Shown here in pieces: positions 15,364-23,228 of a stretch of DNA of 24,844 bases. The notes below the pieces were generated by a model. The model was not told the origin of the DNA and did not search any database. It worked only from the letters and a program-made list of their open reading frames with translations. Source of the stretch: Lachnospiraceae bacterium (GTDB lineage Bacteria > Bacillota > Clostridia > Lachnospirales > Lachnospiraceae); the NCBI GenBank assembly GCA_900771995.1, contig CAAGQC010000073.1, positions 1 through 24,844 of the forward strand, in the 5' to 3' direction. The position numbers and the translations under genes are program-made. Position 1 is the stretch's first letter. Each line of letters begins with the position of its first letter.

Positions 15364-16550
15364 AGAAAACGTCCCCGCTTGATGGCATCCTTGCCGTATT
15401 TTGCCCGGATGTTATCCAGAGCAGCATCTAATTTCTGCTGTTTTTCCGAACGGGGCGCCGGAAAATCGAACAGGCTGAGCTGGATCGGCTCGTCCTCGGG
15501 AACCAGCTTCGAAGTGCGTACCCCCAGAAGCCGGATGGGAGAAGAATCCCACAACTCGTCGAACAGTGCGCAGGCATCTTCGTATAGAAGATTCACGGAA
15601 GCTGTGGGGGTGTCCAAGGGCATCTGGTGAGAGACATTCCGGAAATCACTGTAGCGGATCTCCGTACAGATCTGTCCCGCCAGCTGGTGGGAGGCCCGCA
15701 GGCGTCGGCCGACAGATTCACACAGGGACAACAATACCTTACAGGCTTCCTCTCTCGTCAGGGCATCGCTGCTTAAAGTGGTGGAATTGCCGATCCCCTT
15801 TGCCTTGGAAGGCTCCAGAACCACCGTGGAATCGTCGATACCGTTGGCGTACTGCCACAGACAACGGCCATGACTTTTTAAATGGGCTTCCAATATCGCA
15901 GGATCGGTGTTGGCCAGGTCGCCGATGGTGAGGATCCCCAGCTTACGCAGGGTCTCCGCACTGGAATGTCCGCAGGAGAACAGGGCGGAAACGGGCAGGG
16001 GCCACATTTTCTGCACGATTTCCCGCTGATATAACGTATGAGTCTTATCCGGTTTTTCAAAATCAGAGGCCATTTTGGCCAGGACCTTCCGGTCCGAAAT
16101 TCCCACATTTACTGTAAACTTAAATTTTTCAAATACAGAGTGCCGGATGAACGCGGCGGCTTCCTCGGGAGAGGGATAACTGGCTGCAATGGGGGCATAG
16201 TCCATATAGCATTCGTCGATGCTGACCTGCTCGATGTCAGGACAGATACCCGCCAGATGTTCCATCAGCAGCTGGCTTTTCAGGCGGTACATCGTATGAT
16301 CCGGGGATGCCATGACCAGATGCGGACATTTGCGCAGGGCATTGACCACGGGTTCACCGGTAGTGATGCCGTAGGCTTTGGCGGGAATGGATTTCGCCAG
16401 AACGACACCGTGTCTGGTGGAGGTGTCTCCGCCGACAATGGCGGGAATCGTACGCAGATCCACCGGATCTCCCTGTTCCAGACGGGCCAGTGCTGTCCAG
16501 CTTAAGAAAGCGGAATTGACATCAATATGAAAAATGACCGGTTCGTTCAT
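15360..16550 (-). CDS. dinB: Y-family DNA polymerase (Pol IV / DinB-like)
   Basis: A 396-residue translesion polymerase. Start ATG 16550 follows AGGAG and opens on the family's first motif, HIDVNSAF (metal ligand D10; F15 fits the steric gate). The catalytic VSIDECYMDY follows (D112, E113). Finger/thumb DNA-contact helices include GIGNSTTL, and QLSLF at 357-361 is a canonical beta-clamp binding motif near the C-terminus. It lacks a proofreading exonuclease. It copies damaged DNA at stalled forks with low fidelity. A TG-extended -10 (16589-16597) and a LexA-like box (16627-16640) lie upstream. The tail overlaps the XRE gene by four bases. Confidence 0.92.
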   Translation of the reverse strand: MNEPVIFHIDVNSAFLSWTALARLEQGDPVDLRTIPAIVGGDTSTRHGVVLAKSIPAKAYGITTGEPVVNALRKCPHLVMASPDHTMYRLKSQLLMEHLAGICPDIEQVSIDECYMDYAPIAASYPSPEEAAAFIRHSVFEKFKFTVNVGISDRKVLAKMASDFEKPDKTHTLYQREIVQKMWPLPVSALFSCGHSSAETLRKLGILTIGDLANTDPAILEAHLKSHGRCLWQYANGIDDSTVVLEPSKAKGIGNSTTLSSDALTREEACKVLLSLCESVGRRLRASHQLAGQICTEIRYSDFRNVSHQMPLDTPTASVNLLYEDACALFDELWDSSPIRLLGVRTSKLVPEDEPIQLSLFDFPAPRSEKQQKLDAALDNIRAKYGKDAIKRGRFL

Positions 16551-16588
16551 GGGCGGCTCCTTTCCGGAAAATCCTTTTATTTTTCTCC

Positions 16589-16597
16589 AGTATAACA
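16589..16597 (-). promoter_or_regulatory. Extended -10 promoter of dinB
   Basis: Minus strand reads TGTTATACT: TATACT (5/6) with a TG extension, about 40 bases before the start codon. -35 is weak. Confidence 0.45.
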
Positions 16598-16626
16598 TAG
16601 ATCGGCCCGGGAGAAAACAAAAAAAT

Positions 16627-16640
16627 CGAACAGACATTCT
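16627..16640. promoter_or_regulatory. Possible LexA (SOS) box
   Basis: CGAACAGACATTCT matches the Bacillus LexA/DinR consensus CGAACRNRYGTTYG at all but two positions. It lies about 30 bases upstream of the dinB -10 and just before the -35 of the M23 gene. The right half-site is imperfect. Confidence 0.35.
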
Positions 16641-16643
16641 TTC

Positions 16644-16672
16644 TTTACAAGGTATATAAATGCTGATAGAAT
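16644..16672 (+). promoter_or_regulatory. SigmaA promoter of the LysM-G5-M23 gene
   Basis: TTTACA (16644-16649), 17 bases, TAGAAT (16667-16672) with a TGA extension. Leader of about 85 bases. Confidence 0.65.
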
Positions 16673-16764
16673 CTATATGTTACAGAGTTATTACGAGAAA
16701 AAGGTATACAGAATGCTCAGAACGGGCATACTGTTTTCAGATACGATAGATCGAGAAGGAATTC

Positions 16765-18351
16765 ATGAAGAAACTGACATCTTACTCTAAAAGAGTAAAA
16801 TATACATATGTGAAAACGACGTTGGCCACCCTTTTTGTGAGCCTGTTTTTCCTGAAGGGGTATGCGGCGTTTGAAAAGACCGGAGAGAACTACTTTCACG
16901 TATTCTTGAACGGCAATGAGATCGGAACGGTGGGCGAAGCGGAAAGAGCGGAGCAGCTCTTGCAGGAAGCCAGAAGAAATATTGCATCCCAGAGCAACGA
17001 CATTGTTTTTATGGATGCGGATTTAAAATTGGTCGGTGAGGAAGTATTGTGGGGAACTCTGGACAACGAGGATTCCATGCTGGCCGCCATGGAGCGGGAA
17101 ATGGAAAACAGTATCCGGGAGACCTCCCACAGATCCTACACCATGAAAGTAAATGAATACATGGTGAACCTGTCCAGCGTGGATGAGGTGAAATCCCTGC
17201 TGCAGGCGGCAGTGGATAAATACGACAGTGAGGATAAATTCAGCGTGGAACTGCTCCACGATGCACAGAAGGAATTCAACGTTCTGACCACAGAAGTTGT
17301 GAACAGACAGGAACTGACCGCCCAGGAAGAACAGAAGGAAGAGGCCATCTATGCAGGCGGTGTACAGTCTGTACTGGATCAGGCAGGTTCCCAGGCGGAA
17401 CAGCAGGGCGAGAAAGATTTCGAAGACTATGACCTTGGTCTGATGACCATGGATTTTGCGGAAAAGGTGGAGATCGTGGAGACCTACCTGCCGGAAAGTA
17501 TGCTTACTCCCCTGGAGCAGGCTGTGGAAGATGTGATCAAGGATCAGGAGACCCCCGGCGAATATGAGGTGGTCAGCGGAGATACCCTGTCCGAGATCTC
17601 TATTAAAGTAAATATTCCTATCGACCAGATCATTGCCATGAACAGCGAGACACTGACGGATGAGAATTCCACGATCCGCGTGGGAGACAAGCTGATCATC
17701 ACCGTGCCGGAACCGGAACTTTCCGTGGAGCGCATGGAGCAGAATTATTACGAAGAGATCTACGATGCGGATGTCATTTACGTGGATAACGATTCCTGGT
17801 ATACGACCCAGACCAAGATCCTGCAGCAGCCCTCCGCGGGATTCCGCCGGGTTGTGGCGGATGTCTCTTATCTGAATGACCGAGAAGTCACCAGGGATAT
17901 TCTGAAGGAAGAAGTGGTCATGGAGGCAGTTCCCAAGATCGTGGAACGCGGCACCAAGATCCCTCCCACTTATATCAAGCCGATCTCCGGCGGGCGTCTG
18001 AGCTCCAATTTCGGACGCAGAAAGGCACCCACCAAGGGCGCCAGCAGCTACCATAAGGGTGTGGACTGGTCGGTTCCTACCGGAACGGCGGTATTTGCAT
18101 CCTGTGGCGGTACGGTGTCCAGAGCCGGATGGGGCAGCGGATACGGTTATTGTGTCTACATCGACCATGAGGACGGCAGACAGACCAGATACGGCCATCT
18201 GAGCAAGGTGCTCGTAAAGGTCGGCCAGACGGTAAAACAGGGAGAACGAATTGCACTGAGCGGTAATACCGGCGTAAGTACGGGACCTCATCTTCACTTT
18301 GAGATTCTGATTAACGGCAGCCAGGTGAACCCGTTGAAGTACCTGAATTAA
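16765..18351 (+). CDS. LysM-G5-M23 peptidoglycan endopeptidase
   Basis: A 528-residue cell-wall hydrolase. Domains: a cytoplasmic basic start, membrane segment (about 18-36, possible signal anchor), a helical/linker region (about 40-260), LysM (about 266-314, YEVVSGDTLSEISIKVNIP), a G5-like beta domain (about 317-396), and a C-terminal M23 domain (about 403-528). The M23 zinc ligands are intact: H430 and D434 in YHKGVDW, H511 in HLHFE; H478 and H509 complete the active site. Unlike the SpoIIQ-like protein at 265 it should be active, cutting peptide cross-bridges in growth or division. A strong promoter precedes it; 85 bases separate it from murA, which has its own promoter. Confidence 0.93.
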   Translation: MKKLTSYSKRVKYTYVKTTLATLFVSLFFLKGYAAFEKTGENYFHVFLNGNEIGTVGEAERAEQLLQEARRNIASQSNDIVFMDADLKLVGEEVLWGTLDNEDSMLAAMEREMENSIRETSHRSYTMKVNEYMVNLSSVDEVKSLLQAAVDKYDSEDKFSVELLHDAQKEFNVLTTEVVNRQELTAQEEQKEEAIYAGGVQSVLDQAGSQAEQQGEKDFEDYDLGLMTMDFAEKVEIVETYLPESMLTPLEQAVEDVIKDQETPGEYEVVSGDTLSEISIKVNIPIDQIIAMNSETLTDENSTIRVGDKLIITVPEPELSVERMEQNYYEEIYDADVIYVDNDSWYTTQTKILQQPSAGFRRVVADVSYLNDREVTRDILKEEVVMEAVPKIVERGTKIPPTYIKPISGGRLSSNFGRRKAPTKGASSYHKGVDWSVPTGTAVFASCGGTVSRAGWGSGYGYCVYIDHEDGRQTRYGHLSKVLVKVGQTVKQGERIALSGNTGVSTGPHLHFEILINGSQVNPLKYLN

Positions 18352-18360
18352 GGCGTTGTA

Positions 18361-18389
18361 TTTACAAATGCGCTAAAATGTGGTATAAG
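18361..18389 (+). promoter_or_regulatory. SigmaA promoter of murA
   Basis: TTTACA (18361-18366), 17 bases, TATAAG (18384-18389) with TGG extension. No terminator separates it from the M23 gene, so readthrough may add to murA expression. Confidence 0.65.
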
Positions 18390-18436
18390 TGCTTAAGAAG
18401 GTTTTTCTGATCTGAGAATGACAGAGGTAAGAAACA

Positions 18437-19729
18437 ATGGAACAATACGCAATCAAAGGCGGTAATCCATTAGTCGGAGAAGTAGAAATAGGAGGTGCCA
18501 AGAACGCGGCACTTCCTATTCTTGCTGCTTCCGTAATGACGGATGAGACTGTTTATATAGAAAATATGCCGGATGTAAGAGATACGAATGTTCTGCTGGA
18601 TGCCATGGAAAATATCGGCGTGATCGTAAAGCGGACAGACCGTCACAAGGTGACCCTCAACGCATCTAATATCAGCGAACTGGTAGTAGAAAATGAAAAT
18701 ATCAAGAAGATCAGAGCGTCTTATTATCTGATCGGAGCCTTACTGGGTAAATACAAGCATGCGGAAGTGGCGCTTCCCGGCGGCTGTGACATCGGCTGTC
18801 GTGCCATTGACCAGCATATTAAGGGATTCCGCGCACTGGGTGCGGATGTGAAGATTGAGCACGGCCTGATCAAGACCCATGCGGAGCATCTTCGCGGCAG
18901 CCATATCTACATGGATGTGGTCAGCGTCGGCGCCACCATCAATATCATGATGGCAGCCGTTATGGCAGAAGGTACCACCATTATCGAGAACTCCGCCAAG
19001 GAGCCCCATGTGGTGGATCTGGCGAATTTCCTGAACAGCATGGGAGCCAATATCAAGGGCGCCGGTACGGATGTGATCCGTATCAAAGGCGTATCCCATC
19101 TGCATGGCACGGAGTATGCCGTGATCCCTGACCAAATCGAGGCCGGTACGTTCATGTTCGCCGCGGCAGTGACCAAGGGCGATGTAACGGTGAAAAATGT
19201 GATCCCCAAGCATCTGGAGTCCATTACGGCGAAGTTACTGGAGATCGGCTGTGAAGTAGAGGAAGCGGATGACTGCCTTCGTGTGGTAGCCTCCAAGCCT
19301 TTGCGCCACACGCAGGTGAAGACCCTGCCTTATCCCGGATTTCCTACTGATATGCAGCCCCAGATCACGGTAGCACTGGGACTTTCCCAGGGAACCAGTA
19401 TCGTGACGGAGAGCATTTTCGAGAACCGTTTCAAATATGTGGATGAACTGACCCGTATGGGCGCCAGCATCAAGGTAGAAGGCAACACCGCCATCATCGA
19501 CGGCGTATCCAGATACACCGGAGCGAATATCTCCGCACCGGATCTGCGGGCGGGGGCTGCACTGGTACTGGCAGCCATGGCTGCGGAAGGTTTCTCTACC
19601 GTGGATGACATCCGCTATATTGAGAGAGGTTATGAAGACTTCCATCTGAAGCTGCAGAACCTCGGAGCGCAGATCGAACTTATCGAGACGGAGAGAGACC
19701 TGCAGAAGTTCAAGCTGAAGATCGGTTAA
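18437..19729 (+). CDS. murA: UDP-N-acetylglucosamine 1-carboxyvinyltransferase
   Basis: A 430-residue cytosolic enzyme, the first committed step of peptidoglycan synthesis: adds enolpyruvate from PEP to UDP-GlcNAc. Length and two-domain layout are standard. GGAKNAALP holds the essential K22. The loop LPGGCDIGCRAIDQH carries catalytic C117, the fosfomycin target, so fosfomycin sensitivity at this site is expected. DLRAGAALVLAA near the C-terminus is a further family block. An adjacent M23 hydrolase suggests a local cell-wall theme. It ends 53 bases before the metK promoter. Confidence 0.97.
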   Translation: MEQYAIKGGNPLVGEVEIGGAKNAALPILAASVMTDETVYIENMPDVRDTNVLLDAMENIGVIVKRTDRHKVTLNASNISELVVENENIKKIRASYYLIGALLGKYKHAEVALPGGCDIGCRAIDQHIKGFRALGADVKIEHGLIKTHAEHLRGSHIYMDVVSVGATINIMMAAVMAEGTTIIENSAKEPHVVDLANFLNSMGANIKGAGTDVIRIKGVSHLHGTEYAVIPDQIEAGTFMFAAAVTKGDVTVKNVIPKHLESITAKLLEIGCEVEEADDCLRVVASKPLRHTQVKTLPYPGFPTDMQPQITVALGLSQGTSIVTESIFENRFKYVDELTRMGASIKVEGNTAIIDGVSRYTGANISAPDLRAGAALVLAAMAAEGFSTVDDIRYIERGYEDFHLKLQNLGAQIELIETERDLQKFKLKIG

Positions 19730-19782
19730 TGACCGGATTCCGCAACAATACCGGCAGAATGACAAATGAGAAAAAATGTCTG

Positions 19783-19811
19783 TTGACAAAACAGATAACT
19801 CATAGTATGTT
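19783..19811 (+). promoter_or_regulatory. SigmaA promoter of the SAM riboswitch-metK unit
   Basis: TTGACA (19783-19788, perfect), 17 bases, TATGTT (19806-19811). A 6-bp inverted repeat TCTGTT/AACAGA (19779-19784, 19790-19795) straddles the -35. Confidence 0.6.
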
Positions 19812-19843
19812 AGATTGCATAGAAAAGTTCATATAGACTTTCC

Positions 19844-19943
19844 CTTATTCAGAGTGGTGGAGATACATAGGATCGATGAAGCCACGGCAACCCCGCAGCA
19901 TGCGGAAGGTGCCCACCTGAGCGAGCAACTGTCGAACAATAAG
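19844..19943 (+). ncRNA. SAM-I riboswitch (S-box) aptamer
   Basis: P1 pairs CTTATT (19844-19849) with AATAAG (19938-19943). Between lie the conserved S-box blocks AGAGTGGTGGAGA, GATGAAGCCACGGCAACC and AAGGTGCC. It binds S-adenosylmethionine in the nascent mRNA and sits directly upstream of metK, the SAM synthetase gene, so it gives feedback control. Confidence 0.93.
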
Positions 19944-19991
19944 AGGATTTGATCAGATAATAAATCAGTCCGCTTATGAAAGCGGACTTTT
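19941..19991 (+). terminator. SAM riboswitch expression platform and terminator
   Basis: Terminator: AGTCCGCTT (19967-19975) with AAGCGGACT (19980-19988), loop ATGA, then T-rich. Alternative antiterminator: AAGAGGA (19941-19947, overlapping the 3' side of P1) can pair with TCCGCTT (19969-19975) with one mismatch. SAM binding fixes P1, freeing the terminator: an OFF switch. Confidence 0.85.
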
Positions 19992-20062
19992 CTATTCCCT
20001 AAAATTCAGTAACTTATACATCAATAGACCCTCTTCCCACAGGGAAGCAGAATGGAGGACAA

Positions 20063-21250
20063 ATGGAAAAACGTTTATTTACATCGGAGTCCGTAACCGA
20101 AGGACATCCCGATAAAATCTGTGATGCCGTATCTGATGCGGTACTGGATGCGCTGATGGAGCAGGATCCTTTCAGCCGTGTAGCATGTGAGACCTGCACC
20201 AATACCGGTTTCGTACTGGTAATGGGTGAGATCACCACCAAGGCCAATATTGATATTCCCGCTATCGTTCGTAAGACCGTGACCGAGATCGGCTACGATT
20301 CTTCCGAAAAGGGATTCGATGGCAACACCTGTGCTGTCATGGTGTCTCTGGATAAGCAGTCCAGCGATATCGCCATGGGCGTGGACAAGGCGCTGGAAGC
20401 AAAGGAAAGCCACATGACCGATGAGCAGCTGGATGCTATCGGTGCCGGAGATCAGGGTATGATGTTCGGCTATGCTACCAACGAGACTCCGGAATACATG
20501 CCGTATCCCATCTCTCTGGCTCACAAGCTGACCAGACAGCTGACCAAGGTTCGTAAGGATGGCACTCTTTCTTATCTGAGACCCGACGGAAAGAGCCAGG
20601 TATCCGTAGAATATGATGAGAATGGCAAGCCCTTCCGTCTGGAAGCTGTCGTTCTGTCTACCCAGCATGACGAGCATGTATCTCAGGAGCAGATCCATGA
20701 GGATATCAAGAAGTATGTATTTGATCCCGTTCTGCCCGCAGACATGATCGATGCAGACACCAAGTTCTTCATCAATCCGACCGGACGTTTCGTAATCGGC
20801 GGCCCTAACGGCGACAGCGGACTGACCGGACGTAAGATCATCGTAGACACCTACGGCGGATATGCACGTCACGGCGGCGGAGCATTCTCCGGTAAGGACT
20901 GCACCAAGGTGGACAGAAGTGCCGCTTATGCCGCACGTTATGTTGCCAAGAACATCGTGGCAGCAGGACTGGCTGAAAAGTGCGAGATCCAGCTGTCTTA
21001 CGCCATCGGTGTGGCACATCCCACTTCCATCATGGTAGATACCTTCGGCACCGGCAAGCTGCATGACGACAAGCTGGTAGAGATCATCCGTGAGAATTTC
21101 GACTTAAGACCCGCAGGCATCATTAAAATGCTGGATCTGCGCAGACCTATCTACAAGCAGACCTCTTCCTACGGCCACTTCGGACGTACCGATGTGGATC
21201 TGCCCTGGGAGAAGCTGGACAAGGTAGATCTGTTGAAGAAGTACCTGTAA
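20063..21250 (+). CDS. metK: S-adenosylmethionine synthetase
   Basis: A 395-residue cytosolic tetrameric enzyme that makes SAM from methionine and ATP. Motifs: EGHPDKICD near residue 13 (ATP/Mg site), GAGDQGMMFGYA (methionine/ATP-binding hexapeptide region), and GGGAFSGKDCTKVDRSAAY (phosphate-binding P-loop). Length matches the family. GGAGG lies four bases before the ATG. Transcription is controlled by the SAM-I riboswitch upstream. It is the sole gene of its unit, closed by the hairpin at 21276-21312 shared with convergent L25. Confidence 0.98.
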   Translation: MEKRLFTSESVTEGHPDKICDAVSDAVLDALMEQDPFSRVACETCTNTGFVLVMGEITTKANIDIPAIVRKTVTEIGYDSSEKGFDGNTCAVMVSLDKQSSDIAMGVDKALEAKESHMTDEQLDAIGAGDQGMMFGYATNETPEYMPYPISLAHKLTRQLTKVRKDGTLSYLRPDGKSQVSVEYDENGKPFRLEAVVLSTQHDEHVSQEQIHEDIKKYVFDPVLPADMIDADTKFFINPTGRFVIGGPNGDSGLTGRKIIVDTYGGYARHGGGAFSGKDCTKVDRSAAYAARYVAKNIVAAGLAEKCEIQLSYAIGVAHPTSIMVDTFGTGKLHDDKLVEIIRENFDLRPAGIIKMLDLRRPIYKQTSSYGHFGRTDVDLPWEKLDKVDLLKKYL

Positions 21251-21275
21251 GATTTTCATAGAAAAGGTAGATAGA

Positions 21276-21312
21276 TACCGCCCGGAATGCTTCATTGCAT
21301 ACCCGGGCGGTA
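21276..21312. terminator. Bidirectional hairpin between metK and L25
   Basis: TACCGCCCGG (21276-21285) pairs perfectly with CCGGGCGGTA (21303-21312), and ATGC/GCAT extend the stem inside. T-rich sequence is modest on both sides. It separates two convergent genes. Confidence 0.75.
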
Positions 21313-21360
21313 AAGTCTTTGCTTGATGAAATTTTGTTACACCGGGGGCGCGGCCAAATC

Positions 21361-21942
21361 CTATTTGGCTTCCTCAGCATCTTCGGCCTCGTCGGTCTCT
21401 TCCTGTCCGTACTCTCCGATATGGAACAGCTGCTGTTCTCCGGAGGTGGTGACATGTACACCCTTCTCTTCCAGTTTCAGGTCTTTCACATACATGGTCT
21501 TCGTGGTCTGGGACAGAGCGGCCAGATCGATCTCAATGGGCTCCAACAGATGTGCGGGATCTGCCTTGTAATGTACCTCGGACAGCTCCGCTTCGAAGAT
21601 CCCCTGTACCTTGTCCTCGTTCACATAAACGATGGGAACGGCAGCGGATACGACCTCACCAGCTACCAGAGCCTGGAAATCCAGAGCCATATATTTCTTC
21701 GTCAGAGGATCAAAATCAATATTTTTCACCAGAACATCTACATTTTTGCCATCCAGTTCCAGATAAGCCTGAGTGCCTTCCTTTGCATTCTTGATAAAAG
21801 CGGATGCATCCTTCTCTGTGAATTTCAGAGAGACATTCTCTTTTATTTCCTTTCCGTACAGTACACCGGTGATAAACCCGTCTCTTCTTAATTTCTTTGC
21901 CTTTTCGTCAGGATTTCTTTTTTCAGCTTTTAACGTCAACAT
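21361..21942 (-). CDS. rplY: 50S ribosomal protein L25 / general stress protein Ctc
   Basis: A 193-residue long form of L25. Start ATG 21942 follows GAGGAGG; the longer frame to 22011 is upstream leader. Residues about 1-95 (MLTLKAEKRNPDEKAKKLRRDGFITGVLYG, split here by the family's basic loop) form the 5S rRNA-binding domain; about 96-175 form the C-terminal Ctc/TL5 beta domain; the last 15 residues are acidic. Binds 5S rRNA in the large subunit and is stress-induced in Bacillus. Single-gene unit on the minus strand. Confidence 0.92.
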   Translation of the reverse strand: MLTLKAEKRNPDEKAKKLRRDGFITGVLYGKEIKENVSLKFTEKDASAFIKNAKEGTQAYLELDGKNVDVLVKNIDFDPLTKKYMALDFQALVAGEVVSAAVPIVYVNEDKVQGIFEAELSEVHYKADPAHLLEPIEIDLAALSQTTKTMYVKDLKLEEKGVHVTTSGEQQLFHIGEYGQEETDEAEDAEEAK

Positions 21943-22018
21943 AATAATTGCCTCCTCGATCTCTACGGTTGTTTCGTGTAGATGAGAGCTTGTTGGGAGT
22001 TCTTTTTGCACTATGGTT

Positions 22019-22046
22019 ATTATAGCACAGATAGAACAAAGTAAAC
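22019..22046 (-). promoter_or_regulatory. Promoter of the L25 gene
   Basis: Minus strand: GTTTAC (22046-22041), 16 bases, TATAAT (22024-22019), a perfect -10. Leader of about 70 bases. Confidence 0.5.
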
Positions 22047-22200
22047 AGTAAAAATGTCACAAAAATATTGTGAGAAAAGTAAAATTTACAAGCAAATTTC
22101 AGAAAACAATGCAAAGAGGCTACTGCTTCGGGAATGGTATTATTCCCGGAGATATTTACAACTGCATTACAAGAATACGTTACAACAGTAAAGTAAACAG

Positions 22201-22229
22201 TTGCGCGCCGGAACAAAATAGGGTATACT
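22201..22229 (+). promoter_or_regulatory. Promoter of thrH
   Basis: TTGCGC (22201-22206), 17 bases, TATACT (22224-22229). AGGGAGG ribosome site follows before ATG 22269. Confidence 0.5.
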
Positions 22230-22268
22230 TGTCGCAAATACATTTGAATTTGCAGGGAGGACATAAGG

Positions 22269-22874
22269 ATGGATATGAATATTGTATGCCTGGATCTGGA
22301 AGGAGTACTGGTACCGGAGATCTGGATTGCTTTTGCAGAGGCCAGCGGGATCCCCGAGCTGAAGAGAACTACCAGAGATGAGCCGGATTATGATAAATTA
22401 ATGAAATGGAGACTCGGCATTCTGAAGGAGCACGGTCTGGGACTGAAGGAGATTCAGGAGACTATTGCAAAGATCGACCCTATTCCCGGAGCAAAGGAAT
22501 TCCTGGATGAGCTGCGCTCCATTACGCAGGTCATCATTATCAGTGATACCTTTTCACAGTTTGCGGGCCCGCTGATGAAAAAGCTGGGTTACCCCACGAT
22601 CTTCTGCAACTCTCTGGAAGTAGCTGAAAACGGCGAGATCACCGGATTTAAGATGCGTGTGGAGAATTCCAAGTATACTACGGTGAAGGCGTTGCAGTCC
22701 ATTGGCTTCCAGACCATCGCCAGCGGTGACAGCCACAACGATCTGGGCATGATCCAGGCCAGCAAGGCAGGCTTCCTGTTCAAGAGTACCGAACAGATCA
22801 AGAAGGATCATCCGGAACTGCCGGCCTATGAGACCTATGACGAACTGATGGCAGCCATCAAGGCAGCACTATAA
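22269..22874 (+). CDS. thrH: ThrH-type phosphoserine phosphatase / phosphoserine:homoserine phosphotransferase
   Basis: A 201-residue HAD-family enzyme. It opens CLDLEGVLVPEIWIAFAE, nearly the P. aeruginosa ThrH opening, with nucleophile D9. Motif II is ISDTF (S92-T94) and the metal motif GDSHND lies at 153-158. The TTRDEPDYDKLMK block is another ThrH signature. ThrH can dephosphorylate phosphoserine and pass the phosphate to homoserine, linking serine and threonine synthesis. GGGAGG lies just before the ATG. A terminator at 22950-22981 follows; no thr or ser genes are adjacent. Actual balance of the two activities cannot be read from sequence. Confidence 0.9.
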   Translation: MDMNIVCLDLEGVLVPEIWIAFAEASGIPELKRTTRDEPDYDKLMKWRLGILKEHGLGLKEIQETIAKIDPIPGAKEFLDELRSITQVIIISDTFSQFAGPLMKKLGYPTIFCNSLEVAENGEITGFKMRVENSKYTTVKALQSIGFQTIASGDSHNDLGMIQASKAGFLFKSTEQIKKDHPELPAYETYDELMAAIKAAL

Positions 22875-22949
22875 ATTGTCAGAGAAATATACGGTATGCG
22901 TTATACAGTATAGATGTATATTGCTTTACATTATATATAGAAGAAAAGG

Positions 22950-22981
22950 GTGCAGTGTTCTGTGAAACATTGCACTTTTTT
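22950..22981 (+). terminator. Intrinsic terminator after thrH
   Basis: GTGCAGTGTT (22950-22959) pairs with AACATTGCAC (22966-22975), one wobble, loop CTGTGA, then six T. Confidence 0.85.
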
Positions 22982-23060
22982 AATATATTTATTGCCAAAA
23001 GTTGACAAAATTTACGAAATTTGAAAAAGGCATTTACATATTTTTACAAGTAATCATAGG

Positions 23061-23093
23061 AACGCAGGTATCGGCAACGATATCTGCGTTTTT
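23061..23093 (+). terminator. Second terminator in the thrH-rsmH gap
   Basis: AACGCAGGTATCG (23061-23073) pairs with CGATATCTGCGTT (23078-23090), 13 pairs with one wobble, GCAA tetraloop, then T-run. It follows the first terminator by about 80 bases with no gene between, so it ends either readthrough or an unseen short RNA. The gap 22875-23228 otherwise holds the rsmH promoters. Confidence 0.8.
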
Positions 23094-23134
23094 GGCGGTA
23101 CACGGATAGCAGGGGCAGATTCTTACATAGAAAG

Positions 23135-23164
23135 TGGACAAGGCTGCCCGGAATGGGATATAAT
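23135..23164 (+). promoter_or_regulatory. SigmaA promoter P1 of the rsmH-dnaE unit
   Basis: TGGACA (23135-23140, 5/6), 18 bases, TATAAT (23159-23164, perfect). Confidence 0.7.
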
Positions 23165-23180
23165 GAGTGCAAGTGAATTA

Positions 23181-23189
23181 TGATATAAT
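23181..23189 (+). promoter_or_regulatory. Extended -10 promoter P2 of the rsmH-dnaE unit
   Basis: TGATATAAT is a perfect -10 with TG extension, 25 bases after P1's -10. No -35 needed or seen. Start near 23196. Confidence 0.5.
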
Positions 23190-23228
23190 AAAGCCAGATT
23201 GAAATAAAAAGAATGAAATGAGGTAACC

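Noticed and set aside
17023..18297. 424-codon minus-strand frame opposite the M23 gene
   Set aside because: Antisense shadow; the plus strand carries LysM, G5 and M23 motifs.
20075..21064. 329-codon minus-strand frame opposite metK
   Set aside because: Antisense shadow of an unmistakable metK.
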